A DNA stretch of 21,811 bases from Bacteroidota bacterium (GCA_023426425.1 JAFAAT010000077.1:1-21811); one strand, 5' to 3'. Numbered from the stretch's first letter, positions 6,700 through 14,587 are shown. The notes: generated by a model from the sequence alone, not told the origin. A program made the numbers and translations.

Positions 6700-7904
6700 T
6701 AATTAGATTTCATGAATTCTGTGATGCTTTCCATCATGTGATTAATCTGGTCCTGGTTCAGGCCGTGGTGGCAGGCGATGAGCATACCGCCGCGCATTAC
6801 CTTGTCTGCTTCGGGATAGCCGCCTGCAGCAGCTTTGTGAGGCTGGTGTTTGAAGCCTGGCTGACGGAGGATGTTTCCGGTGAAGACCGTGCGGGTCATG
6901 ATGTTTCTCTTCTCGAGGAAGATCTGCAGATCGCGGCGGATGAATGGAGCTGACTCGCGAACGGTTACTGCGAAGGCCAACCATCCGGTGCGGGAGTTTG
7001 GCAGCTGGTTGGGCAGAATGAAGAACTCTTCGTATTGCTCGAAGAACTTTCTAAGTGTATTGTAGTTACGCGTACGCTCGTCGATATTGAAGCCGAGTTT
7101 GTCGAGTTGTACCAGACCGAAGGCTGCGCCCATTTCAGAAGGTTCGATGTTATATCCAGGTTCTTCGAAGACGAACTTAGCGTCGTAGGGGATGCCATCA
7201 ATTTCTACGTTGAAGCGGTTTTCGATCTTCTCAGATTCTACGAAGAGGGAAGAACTTCTACCCCAGCTGCGAAGCAGGCGACCACGGTCGAAGAAAGCGT
7301 CGGAGTTGACGCAGAGCATGCCGCCATTACCGCCACAGTTGATGACGTGGGAACCATAGAAGCTGGTGGCGCTCATATCTGTGAAGCGACCGGAGGAAGC
7401 ACCGTCTATTTCTGCTCCGAGTGTGTCGCAGGAGTCTTCGAGAACAAACAGGTTGTGTTTGTCTGCGATTTCACGGAGTACTTTCCAGTCGGGGAGATTG
7501 CCTATGAGGTTGGGGATGATCATTGCCTTTGTTTTGGGCGTGATCATTTGCTCTACTTTATTGACGTCGATATTGTAAGTACCTTCAGCTACATCCACGA
7601 ATGCGGGCACCCAGCCTTTCTTCACCTGGGGGGCTACGGTGGTGGAGAAAGTGAGGGCTGGAGTGATTATTTCTGAGCCTTTTTCAAAATCCAGGAGATC
7701 GGCAGCGAGGTAGAGGGCTGAGGAGCCGCTGTTGACCATGATGCCGTATTTTTTGTTGTAGAGGGCAGCTACGCGCTCTTCCATGCCACGGACGTGTTTG
7801 CCCATTTGAGTGCTGGTGCGCAGCACATTTACTACAGCTGCGATTTCGTCTTCCCCATGTACGGTGGTGCCGTACGGAACTTTGATATAATCTGTCTGTA
7901 CCAT
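6699..7904 (-). CDS. DegT/StrS-fold PLP/PMP enzyme with His at the Schiff-base position
   Basis: 401 residues with the full DegT/DnrJ/EryC1/StrS architecture: VNSGSSALYLA (58-68), TPALTFSTTV (81-90), DVAEGTYNID and the cofactor-ring aspartate in LEDSCDTLGA (D157). Ordinary sugar aminotransferases of this fold place the PLP-binding lysine in a S-F-x-x-x-K-x-x pattern before a glycine pair. Here that segment reads SFYGSHVINCGGNGGM, with H186 in the lysine position. Lys-to-His is the hallmark of the PMP-dependent dehydratases (ColD, and E1/RfbH), which remove the C3 hydroxyl of 4-keto-6-deoxy sugars. A 3-deoxysugar dehydratase, rather than an aminotransferase, is therefore the better reading. 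RfbH-type enzymes are longer and work with a reductase that is not seen here. Confidence 0.85.
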   Translation of the reverse strand: MVQTDYIKVPYGTTVHGEDEIAAVVNVLRTSTQMGKHVRGMEERVAALYNKKYGIMVNSGSSALYLAADLLDFEKGSEIITPALTFSTTVAPQVKKGWVPAFVDVAEGTYNIDVNKVEQMITPKTKAMIIPNLIGNLPDWKVLREIADKHNLFVLEDSCDTLGAEIDGASSGRFTDMSATSFYGSHVINCGGNGGMLCVNSDAFFDRGRLLRSWGRSSSLFVESEKIENRFNVEIDGIPYDAKFVFEEPGYNIEPSEMGAAFGLVQLDKLGFNIDERTRNYNTLRKFFEQYEEFFILPNQLPNSRTGWLAFAVTVRESAPFIRRDLQIFLEKRNIMTRTVFTGNILRQPGFKHQPHKAAAGGYPEADKVMRGGMLIACHHGLNQDQINHMMESITEFMKSN

Positions 7905-8190
7905 CTGGTAATGATTAGAATGCGAAGGTAATTGTTAGACTGCAATATAGTAAGTTAGGGGATGCAAAAGACAAGTCAGTGAAAGTGTAAATTTGTGGTG
8001 TCTAATGGAGTATAAGCTGCGTGTTGAGTTGTCTGTCCGGAAAGTCAGTTTTTATTTCTGTTTTCTTCTGCCGAACAGGCTAAAAAATGTGTTTGCTAAT
8101 CCTGCCAATACCTTAGAGTCTAGTTTTAAGCGATCCATAATCCTCCAATAAAGGATTGTATAAGTATAGATCAGTAGTTAACCATTAATT
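7905..8190. other. Spacer upstream of the DegT-like gene
   Basis: No gene is supported. On the minus strand TACCTTCG lies about 20-30 nt upstream of the DegT-like start and resembles the -7 element, but no -33 TTG is found at a proper distance. The remainder is AT-rich and featureless by eye. Confidence 0.3.
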
Positions 8191-8245
8191 AGGTGCTCTG
8201 GACGTGCTCTGTAGATGCTCTGGAGGTCCTCTGTAGGTACTCTGT
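8191..8245. repeat. 11-bp tandem array, exactly 5 units
   Basis: Units AGGTGCTCTGG, ACGTGCTCTGT, AGATGCTCTGG, AGGTCCTCTGT and AGGTACTCTGT lie head to tail with no spacer (55 bp). The core CTCTG is invariant while flanking positions vary. The strand reads as an open frame only because 11-bp units happen to lack stops; no protein is proposed. Confidence 0.9.
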
Positions 8246-8338
8246 AGCTCAGAAAACAACAAAAAAAGACCAAACCGGTAGAAAAATCTGGTATTCTATT
8301 GATGTACAACGACAATATGCATATTTTTTTCTGCGTTG

Positions 8339-8393
8339 AAGGTGGTCGAAGGGTGGTCCAGGGGTGGTAGTTTGGTGGTTGAGGGGTGATTGG
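8339..8393. repeat. Second 11-bp tandem array, exactly 5 units, different sequence
   Basis: Units AAGGTGGTCGA, AGGGTGGTCCA, GGGGTGGTAGT, TTGGTGGTTGA and GGGGTGATTGG (55 bp), with a GGTGGT core decaying toward the right end. It lies 93 bp from the array at 8191 and shares its period, copy number and total length but not its sequence. On the minus strand it lies beyond the HtrA gene's terminator. Confidence 0.85.
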
Positions 8394-8464
8394 TGAGTAA
8401 CTTATTTTGATTGTTATAGAGCATTTATTCAGTATTAAGTGCTCACTAAAGGAACTGCCAGGGA

Positions 8465-8503
8465 ACAAAAAAAATGTGGCTGTCCCGGATCTGAGACAGC
8501 CAC
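8465..8503 (-). terminator. Rho-independent terminator of the HtrA gene
   Basis: On the minus strand GTGGCTGTC and GACAGCCAC (complements of 8495-8503 and 8476-8484) form a perfect 9-bp stem with a 10-nt loop, followed by A and a long T-tract. It starts about 20 nt after the protease stop at 8524. Confidence 0.9.
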
Positions 8504-8523
8504 TAAGGTATTTTTGGGGTTTG

Positions 8524-10014
8524 TTACTCTGGGATCACTTCTTCGCCAAGCTTCAGAGGATAGTAGTACATTCCCCGTCGGCCGGGATAGAAGCCCTGGA
8601 TCTGGGCGGTGCGGGATCTGGTGATTATTTGTTGTACTTCCTCTGCACTGTTGACAGCTTTGCTATTTATGGCTGTGATCACAAATCCTTTTTGCATGTT
8701 GGTCTGAGCGGCAATGAGCCCCTCTTTTATGTCGGTAACCAATACGCCATTTTCTGCACCGAGTCTTCGTTTTTCATTGGTTGATAATGGTCGCATGCTG
8801 GCGCCGAGCAAGAGGCCTGACTGGTTTTTGAGAATAGCGGTGGTGCCTTCCCTGTTTTTCAGTTCGACTGTCGCCGTGTGCTCGCGTCCTTCACGTCGGT
8901 AGGTAATCTGAATGTGGTCGCCTGGTTTGTAGCGGGCTACCTGCTCGAGCATCTGGGGTTCGGTAGTGACCTTTACACCATTGATGGCTGTGATGAAATC
9001 TCCCTTGCGTATACCTGCTTCCTTTGCGCCGCCGCCATCGGTGACGTTATTGACGTAGACACCCTCGGCGCGGTCGAGGCCGAGTTGGTTGATCATTTCG
9101 GGAGTGAGGGTTCTGGGGTCGAGGTATTCGATGCCGATGTAGGGGCGCTGATAGGAGCCATATTTCATCAGATCGTTGACGACTTTCCTGACAATGTTGG
9201 AGGGGATAGCGTAGGAATAACCTGCGTAGGAGCCCGTAGGTGAAGCGATGGCGGAGTTAATGCCTATCAGCTGTCCTTTGGTATTTACGAGGGCGCCCCC
9301 ACTGTTACCAGGGTTGACGGCGGCGTCTGTCTGGATGAAAGATTCGATGGCGTTTACTGATTGTGTTCTGTTGATGCCGATTGCGCGGCTCTTGGCGCTG
9401 ACGATACCGGCAGTAACGGTGGCATCGAGGGTGAGTGGATAGCCTACTGCCAGCACCCACTGGCCGAGCTTTACATCATCGGAGTTGCCGAACTCCATGT
9501 AGGGCAAGTCGTTTTCTTTCACCTTCAACACAGCTATGTCGGTAGAGGCGTCTTTGCCTATAACCTCTGCCACGGTTGTATAACGGTCGTTGAAGGTGAC
9601 AGAGACCTGGTCGGCATTGGAGATGACGTGGTAATTGGTGACGATGTAGCCATCGGGGGAGACTACTACACCGGAACCTGAGCCTGTTTGTGGAGGGATA
9701 TAATATTGCCTGTGACCGAACAAGCCACCGAAGAAATCATCATTGAAAAAGGGATCGCGGGCAGTGACAGTCCGGGGCTTAGTTTGGGTCTTGATGTGTA
9801 CGACTGCCTGGACGGAAGCTTCGGCTGCTTGCTCGAAGCTGGCTGGTGGTGCCGAGCGCACGAGTTCGGAGGTGTTTAGACTTGCATAGTTCACCGGCAG
9901 GCGTGCCTCTTTGGAGAGGAGGGGCAGCTCACTCTGGAAACGGCTGGCCAGGAATATAGTAGCCACTGAAGTTAGAGCAGCAGTGACAATAACCGGAAGA
10001 AATCTGGACTTCAT
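8524..10014 (-). CDS. Deg/HtrA family periplasmic serine protease with two PDZ domains
   Basis: 496 residues. An N-terminal hydrophobic signal or anchor (about 5-23) is followed by a trypsin-like domain with the complete triad: H129 in TNYHVI, D159 in STDIAVLKV and S238 in GNSGGAL. The GYPLTLDATVTAGIVS activation region is intact. PDZ1 is at about 295-385 (GVYVNNVTDGGGAKEAGI), and a more diverged PDZ2 is at about 400-485 (GVLVTDIKEGLIAAQ). The family degrades or refolds misfolded envelope proteins. The N-terminus lacks an obvious signal-peptidase I site, so the protein may stay anchored. It is monocistronic, with its own terminator. Confidence 0.95.
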   Translation of the reverse strand: MKSRFLPVIVTAALTSVATIFLASRFQSELPLLSKEARLPVNYASLNTSELVRSAPPASFEQAAEASVQAVVHIKTQTKPRTVTARDPFFNDDFFGGLFGHRQYYIPPQTGSGSGVVVSPDGYIVTNYHVISNADQVSVTFNDRYTTVAEVIGKDASTDIAVLKVKENDLPYMEFGNSDDVKLGQWVLAVGYPLTLDATVTAGIVSAKSRAIGINRTQSVNAIESFIQTDAAVNPGNSGGALVNTKGQLIGINSAIASPTGSYAGYSYAIPSNIVRKVVNDLMKYGSYQRPYIGIEYLDPRTLTPEMINQLGLDRAEGVYVNNVTDGGGAKEAGIRKGDFITAINGVKVTTEPQMLEQVARYKPGDHIQITYRREGREHTATVELKNREGTTAILKNQSGLLLGASMRPLSTNEKRRLGAENGVLVTDIKEGLIAAQTNMQKGFVITAINSKAVNSAEEVQQIITRSRTAQIQGFYPGRRGMYYYPLKLGEEVIPE

Positions 10015-10037
10015 AGTTTAATTATCTCTGGTGAATT

Positions 10038-10045
10038 CAAAAATA
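10038..10045 (-). promoter_or_regulatory. Possible -7 element of the HtrA gene
   Basis: The minus strand reads TATTTTTG, a full match to TAnnTTTG, 24 nt upstream of the start. No TTG is found 17-23 nt further upstream, so the promoter may depend on an activator or an alternative sigma factor, or the match may be chance. Confidence 0.35.
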
Positions 10046-10121
10046 TTGTGTCTTTTTTTATGGATGTGTTAAAACTGTTGCAGATTTTGTGCCATGATTT
10101 AGGGCAGGAGGCGGTGATCCG

Positions 10122-10263
10122 GCGCGAGTAATAAAAGCTCGAAAAGTTTTTTTGTTGTTTCGTGCCTTCGTTTTTGTCCGAGAGAGCGTGCCCAAAGAGC
10201 GACGGATAGGGCGTGCGCGAGTAACAAAAGTCACACGGAGTTCCGCAGAGAGCCTCAGGCTCT
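10122..10263. repeat. Direct repeat and palindrome in the HtrA upstream spacer
   Basis: GCGCGAGTAATAAAAG (10122-10137) recurs as GCGCGAGTAACAAAAG (10215-10230), 15 of 16 identical. A palindrome, AGAGCCT-C-AGGCTCT, follows at 10249-10263. The 305-nt spacer between mtaB and the protease gene contains an 81-codon minus-strand frame (10058-10303) rich in Arg, Lys, Thr and Ser; it is not called as a gene because nothing but its length supports it. The sequence is more GC-rich and structured than other spacers here. Confidence 0.55.
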
Positions 10264-10319
10264 GGCGATTGGCGTAGTTGGAGGACACTGAGCTCAGAGA
10301 CAAATAGGAAAGGCTGTTG

Positions 10320-11594
10320 CTACTGAATCTGCCAGTCGACGAGTTGGTTTACCCATTCGGGGCGGAAGGGGGTTTTTACTTTGATGTAGTTGTCTGTGTA
10401 GCCTTCCATGTAGCCGTTTTTGTCGGCGCTTTCGAAGAGGACCTTGCGTGTTTGTCCCAGGTGTTGTGCAGTGAAGTACTGCATCTTCTGGTAAGAAAGC
10501 TGGCGGAGGGCTTTGTTTCTATCATGGCGGACACCGACAGGGACTACAGGTTTAATTTCTAATGCTTTTGTGTTCGCGCGTTCGGAATAGGTGAAGACGT
10601 GGAGGTAGGAAACGTCGAGATTGTGCAGGAAGTCGAAGGTCTCTTTGAAGTCGTCGTCGGACTCGCCGGGGAAGCCTACGATGACATCTGCACCGATGCA
10701 GCAGTGGGGCATCAGTTCCTTTATTTTAACAACCCTTTCGGCATAAAGATCGCGCTTGTAGCGACGCCTCATGGAGCCTAGTATCTTGTCGCTGCCAGAT
10801 TGTAGTGGTATGTGAAAATGTGGCATGAACTTCTGAGAAGTTGACACAAACTCTATAATCTCGTCGGTGAGCAGATTAGGCTCGATGGAGGAAATCCTGA
10901 AGCGTTCGATACCGGGCACCTGATCAAGCTGAGAAATGAGGTCCAGGAAAGATTCTTCATGGCGCTTGCCTCCCCCACCCTTTCCGAAGTCGCCGAGGTT
11001 AATGCCGGTGAGGACAATTTCCTTGGTACCGCTGGCGGCGAGTTCCTCTACGTTTCCCAGCACACCTGCGATGCTGTCGCTACGGCTATGTCCTCTCGCG
11101 AGGGGTATGGTGCAGAAGCTGCAGTTGTAGTCGCAGCCGTCCTGTACTTTGAGGAAGGTGCGGGTGCGGTCGTTGATGGAATAGGAGCTGTTGAAGCCTT
11201 GTACCTCTTCGATGTCGCAGGAGCAGATCTTTGCGCTGTTGCCTTTGGAGAGTTCGGCCAGATGGCTGGCGAGGTTAAACTTTTCGGCGGCACCAAGCAC
11301 CAGGTCGACCCCTTCAATGGAGGCTATTTCTGCGGGTTTTAGCTGCGCATAGCAGCCAGTGACAACGATGAGGGATTCCGGTGCGCGTCTTTGGATCCGC
11401 CGTACGATTTGGCGGCATTCCTTGTCAGCATTGTCGGTGACCGAGCAAGTGTTGATGACATATACGTCTGCTAGGTCGTCGAACTCTTTTTTGTGGAAAC
11501 CTTCTGCTTCCAGCGCGCGGCTGAGGGTGGAGGTTTCTGAAAAGTTGAGCTTACAACCCAGGGTATGAAATGCTACGGACTTGCTCTGAGACAT
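10320..11594 (-). CDS. mtaB: tRNA (N6-threonylcarbamoyladenosine37-C2) methylthiotransferase
   Basis: 424 residues. The N-terminal UPF0004 domain carries the auxiliary [4Fe-4S] ligands C14 (LGCKLN), C50 (INTCSV) and C81 (TGCYAQ). The radical-SAM core has CX3CX2C at C154, C158 and C161 in CDYNCSFCTIPLARG. A C-terminal TRAM-like domain starts near residue 355 (LGQTRKVLFES...YTDNYIKV). The short TLGCKLN opening and the CSFCTIPLARG motif favour MtaB over MiaB and RimO. It methylthiolates t6A37 in ANN-decoding tRNAs. A TAATTTTG element ends 8 nt upstream of the start codon, so the mRNA may have almost no leader. Confidence 0.93.
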   Translation of the reverse strand: MSQSKSVAFHTLGCKLNFSETSTLSRALEAEGFHKKEFDDLADVYVINTCSVTDNADKECRQIVRRIQRRAPESLIVVTGCYAQLKPAEIASIEGVDLVLGAAEKFNLASHLAELSKGNSAKICSCDIEEVQGFNSSYSINDRTRTFLKVQDGCDYNCSFCTIPLARGHSRSDSIAGVLGNVEELAASGTKEIVLTGINLGDFGKGGGGKRHEESFLDLISQLDQVPGIERFRISSIEPNLLTDEIIEFVSTSQKFMPHFHIPLQSGSDKILGSMRRRYKRDLYAERVVKIKELMPHCCIGADVIVGFPGESDDDFKETFDFLHNLDVSYLHVFTYSERANTKALEIKPVVPVGVRHDRNKALRQLSYQKMQYFTAQHLGQTRKVLFESADKNGYMEGYTDNYIKVKTPFRPEWVNQLVDWQIQ

Positions 11595-11601
11595 TGGGCG
11601 G

Positions 11602-11609
11602 CAAAATTA
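11602..11609 (-). promoter_or_regulatory. -7 element of mtaB, near-leaderless
   Basis: The minus strand reads TAATTTTG, a full TAnnTTTG match, placing the predicted start within a few bases of ATG 11594. A clear -33 TTG is not visible. Confidence 0.45.
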
Positions 11610-11725
11610 CGAAATAGTGGGAAGTCCCTCTGTTCGAAGTTTAGGTTGGGGTAAGCGCGATGACAATAAATAAACATTCCACATTACACTAAAATAGTAT
11701 AGCGAAGTATAATTCATTATAAAAT

Positions 11726-11739
11726 GGCCGGAAACGGCC
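11726..11739. other. Hairpin with GAAA tetraloop
   Basis: GGCCG-GAAA-CGGCC forms a perfect 5-bp stem with a stable tetraloop when read on the plus strand. No T-tract follows on the plus strand; on the minus strand an AT-rich stretch with a TTTT follows. It sits between divergent mtaB and the phosphomutase gene. Role unknown. Confidence 0.4.
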
Positions 11740-11804
11740 TATAGCTGTTCCCCACGTAAAGCTTAGAACTTCAACCTGACGTATTGGAATTTACGTAAAA
11801 ACAC

Positions 11805-11836
11805 TTGCTCGACCGAACCCGAAACATGTATCTTCG
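11805..11836 (+). promoter_or_regulatory. Likely promoter of the phosphoglucosamine mutase gene
   Basis: TTG (11805-11807), 21 nt, then TATCTTCG (11829-11836), one mismatch from TAnnTTTG. The predicted start is about 20 nt before ATG 11864. Confidence 0.5.
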
Positions 11837-11863
11837 CAAGCTAGTTAAACCTTGCATACTGAA

Positions 11864-13255
11864 ATGGCTTTAATAAAATCTATATCCGGAATCAGAGGGA
11901 CGATTGGCGGAAAACCTGGCACTGCGCTCACACCTATCGACGTTGTAAAATTCACCAGTGCCTACGGCGCGTGGGTGATGAAACAGGGAGAAAACAGAAA
12001 AATAATCATCGGTCGCGACGGTAGGATCTCCGGGGAAATGGTTAGGAACCTGGTAGCTGCCACACTTCAAAGCCTTGGCTTCAACGTGGTTGATCTGGGA
12101 TTGAGCACCACCCCCACGGTGGAAATGGCGGTGAAGATGGAATCAGCAGCTGGTGGAATTATCCTGACCGCAAGCCATAACCCCAAAGAATGGAATGCTC
12201 TGAAACTGCTGAACAGTGAAGGTGAATTCATAAGCGGTGATGATGGACAGTGGATCCTCGATTTTGCAGAAAACGGAGACCTGAACTTTGCTGACGTAAA
12301 CAAGCTTGGTTCTATCACCCGTGAGGATGAATATATCCAGAAGCATATTGAGGAAATTCTGAAGCACCCACTGGTAGACATCAAGGCGATCAAAAAGAAA
12401 AACTTTAAGATCGTTGTGGACCCCGTCAACTCTACAGGGGCCATTGCAGTGCCGCAACTACTCAGGGCACTAGGAGTAAATGACATTACAGTGATCAATG
12501 AGGAAGTCACAGGCCGTTTTGCGCACAACCCAGAGCCACTGCCAGAACATCTTCGCGAGCTTTGCCAGGTAGTGGAGAAATCGAATGCCCACCTGGGTAT
12601 TGCAGTTGATCCGGATGTGGACAGGCTTTGCTTTGTGTGCGATGATGGCAGCCTGTTTGGCGAGGAGTACACATTGGTAGCTGTGGCTGACTATGTGCTT
12701 GCCAATAAAAAAGGAAATACCGTTTCCAACCTTTCGTCTACCAGGGCGTTGAGAGACGTGACCGAGAAACACGGCGGCTCCTATAGTCCAAGTGCAGTAG
12801 GCGAGGTGAATGTGGTGAGAAAGATGAAAGAAACCAATGCTGTGATTGGAGGAGAAGGAAATGGCGGCATCATCGTACCTGAACTGCATTATGGCAGGGA
12901 TGCGCTCATTGGCATTGCGCTGTTCCTGACGCACCTTGCGAAGTTTGGCAAAAGCGCTAAGGCCCTCCGCGCTACTTATCCCGACTATTTTATCTCGAAA
13001 AATAAGATAGAGCTGAATGAAGATGTGAACGTGAGTCGCATTTTTGAAGAGATCAAAAAGAAATACAAGAAGCAACCGATCAATACAGAAGACGGTCTGA
13101 AGATTGAGTTCGACAAAGACTGGGTGCACCTGAGGACATCTAATACAGAACCTATAATCAGGATCTACTCCGAAAGCAGCAGTGAGACTATGGCTAACAA
13201 TATCGCCAAGAGAATCATGGAGGATATTAAGGAGATGATGATGTCGGTAGCTTAG
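11864..13255 (+). CDS. glmM: Phosphoglucosamine mutase / phosphomannomutase family enzyme
   Basis: 463 residues from ATG 11864, giving MALIKSISGIRGTIGG, the usual opening in this phylum; an in-frame TTG at 11852 would add four residues and is less likely. Motifs in order: the phosphoserine loop TASHNPKEWNALK (S104), the metal loop AVDPDVDRL (D249, D251, D253), the sugar loop GGEGNGG and the phosphate-binding C-terminal RTSNTEPIIRIYSES. It is the alpha-D-phosphohexomutase fold, about the length of the archaeal-type GlmM branch. It likely interconverts glucosamine-6- and -1-phosphate for peptidoglycan and LPS precursors, but substrate choice within the family cannot be fixed by eye. A strong terminator follows. 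Confidence 0.9.
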   Translation: MALIKSISGIRGTIGGKPGTALTPIDVVKFTSAYGAWVMKQGENRKIIIGRDGRISGEMVRNLVAATLQSLGFNVVDLGLSTTPTVEMAVKMESAAGGIILTASHNPKEWNALKLLNSEGEFISGDDGQWILDFAENGDLNFADVNKLGSITREDEYIQKHIEEILKHPLVDIKAIKKKNFKIVVDPVNSTGAIAVPQLLRALGVNDITVINEEVTGRFAHNPEPLPEHLRELCQVVEKSNAHLGIAVDPDVDRLCFVCDDGSLFGEEYTLVAVADYVLANKKGNTVSNLSSTRALRDVTEKHGGSYSPSAVGEVNVVRKMKETNAVIGGEGNGGIIVPELHYGRDALIGIALFLTHLAKFGKSAKALRATYPDYFISKNKIELNEDVNVSRIFEEIKKKYKKQPINTEDGLKIEFDKDWVHLRTSNTEPIIRIYSESSSETMANNIAKRIMEDIKEMMMSVA

Positions 13256-13281
13256 ATGTTGAGGCGGTGATTTGTGTAGGT

Positions 13282-13329
13282 GTTGAACTGTTGATTCGTT
13301 GAGTTGTGAAGTCGTTGAGTTGTTTGTGC
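13282..13329. repeat. 8-bp tandem array, about 6 units
   Basis: Units GTTGAACT, GTTGATTC, GTTGAGTT, GTGAAGTC, GTTGAGTT and a decayed GTTTGTGC lie head to tail. They start 26 nt after the glmM stop and end right at its terminator, so they are transcribed as 3' UTR. The style matches the 11-bp arrays elsewhere, but the period is different. Confidence 0.65.
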
Positions 13330-13330
13330 A

Positions 13331-13368
13331 AAAAGCAGTGGTTAGACCGCTGCTTTTGTCATTTTTTA
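13331..13368 (+). terminator. Terminator after glmM
   Basis: AAAAGCAGTGGT (13331-13342) pairs with ACCGCTGCTTTT (13346-13357), a 12-bp stem with one G-T pair and a 3-nt loop, followed by GTCATTTTTT. Confidence 0.82.
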
Positions 13369-13480
13369 CAAAAAGGGTTTAGTTTACCCAACAAGTATTG
13401 TCATATGTTCGTCTGTATGAATGGAAATATTCCGTCGATATAAATATTTTGCACTATATTTCCACTTTAAAACTCCTGGT

Positions 13481-14569
13481 ATGAAAAAACTGGTGCTGAT
13501 CCTGCTCGTGACTACCACAGCCGTTGTCTATTCCTGCAAGAAGGAAACTTCAGTTACTAAGAGCGGCGAAGTCTATCTCGACCTTCCCTCAGCCACTGCA
13601 AAGTACTACGATGACAACACCGGCAACCTGAATGAGCAGGCCACGCTGGGACGTGTGTTATTTTACGAAAGGAGGCTATCCCTGAACAATTCAGTTTCCT
13701 GTGCCAGTTGCCATAAGCAGCAATTTGCCTTCTCAGACAATGTCGCGTTTAGCAGAGGGTTTGAAAACCGGCTTACGGGGCGGAATTCCATGCCAATTCA
13801 AAATCTGGGCATGTCGGGATTTTTCCCTGGTTCCTCACAGGCTACTGGTAGCTTTTTCTGGGACGGCAGGGAAACAAACCTTAAGGACCTGATTGCCCGG
13901 CCAATGACCAATCACGTAGAAATGGGCATAGACGATCTGTCCAAAATTCCTGCGAAACTGGCTACGATGCCGTATTACCAGGAATTATTTACCAAGGCCT
14001 TCGGCTCTGCCGACATCACCATGGACAGGATTGCTGAAGCAATGGTGACTTTCATGACCGCCATAAGCTCTGTGCACACCAAACTGGATAAGACACAAAT
14101 AGGCGGTATGCAGTTTTCTGCTCTTGAGCAGGAAGGTCTGCGGCTGTTTAATGAAAAATATGACTGCCAGAGCTGCCACCAGTTGTCGCCAATGGGCTAT
14201 AACTCCTCCGCATTCATGAACATAGGACTTGACTATCCGAACACAGACCTGGGTGTTGGCGAAGTGACTAAGTCACCGCAAAACAATGGTAAATTCAAAA
14301 TACCGAACCTGCGCAACGTTGCCATTACGGCACCCTATATGCACGACGGCAGATTTGCCACACTTGAGGAAGTGCTCGATCACTATAGCCATGGCATAAA
14401 AGATGATCCAAATCTTGATCCAAGACTACGCACCCTCGGTACCGGGGAGCCGATCAAAATGAATATTTCTCCTCAGGAAAAGCAAGCGCTAATTGCCTTC
14501 CTCAACACACTTACAGACTATGGAATGGTGACTGACCAGAAGTTCTCTGATCCCTTCAAAACCAAGTAA
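13481..14569 (+). CDS. Diheme cytochrome c peroxidase lipoprotein (CcpA/MauG family)
   Basis: 362 residues from ATG 13481, which begins a clean lipoprotein signal (MKKLVLILL...VVYSC, lipidated C19); a longer reading from 13421 would place about 20 residues before the signal and is rejected. Two haem c sites are present: CASCH (C74, C77, H78) and CQSCH (C229, C232, H233). FFWDGRETNLKDL and APYMHDGRFATLEEVLDHY are typical of bacterial diheme peroxidases. The family reduces hydrogen peroxide with electrons from periplasmic cytochromes. As a lipoprotein it would act at a membrane surface facing the periplasm. It is bounded by terminators on both sides. Confidence 0.94.
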   Translation: MKKLVLILLVTTTAVVYSCKKETSVTKSGEVYLDLPSATAKYYDDNTGNLNEQATLGRVLFYERRLSLNNSVSCASCHKQQFAFSDNVAFSRGFENRLTGRNSMPIQNLGMSGFFPGSSQATGSFFWDGRETNLKDLIARPMTNHVEMGIDDLSKIPAKLATMPYYQELFTKAFGSADITMDRIAEAMVTFMTAISSVHTKLDKTQIGGMQFSALEQEGLRLFNEKYDCQSCHQLSPMGYNSSAFMNIGLDYPNTDLGVGEVTKSPQNNGKFKIPNLRNVAITAPYMHDGRFATLEEVLDHYSHGIKDDPNLDPRLRTLGTGEPIKMNISPQEKQALIAFLNTLTDYGMVTDQKFSDPFKTK

Positions 14570-14587
14570 AATATTTTTATAAATCTG

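Noticed and set aside
7035..7676. 213-codon plus-strand frame
   Set aside because: Antisense to the DegT-like gene; valine/glutamate-rich composition is the usual reflection of the coding strand.
8191..8393. CRISPR array
   Set aside because: Units are 11 bp, directly adjacent, with no spacers, and no cas gene is present.
8178..8468. 96-codon minus-strand frame spanning the 11-bp arrays
   Set aside because: Openness comes from repeats lacking stops; the right part overlaps the HtrA terminator.
12067..12672. 201-codon minus-strand frame
   Set aside because: Antisense within glmM; Ser-rich shadow with no start context or motif. The 219-codon frame at 12470-13129 was rejected for the same reason.
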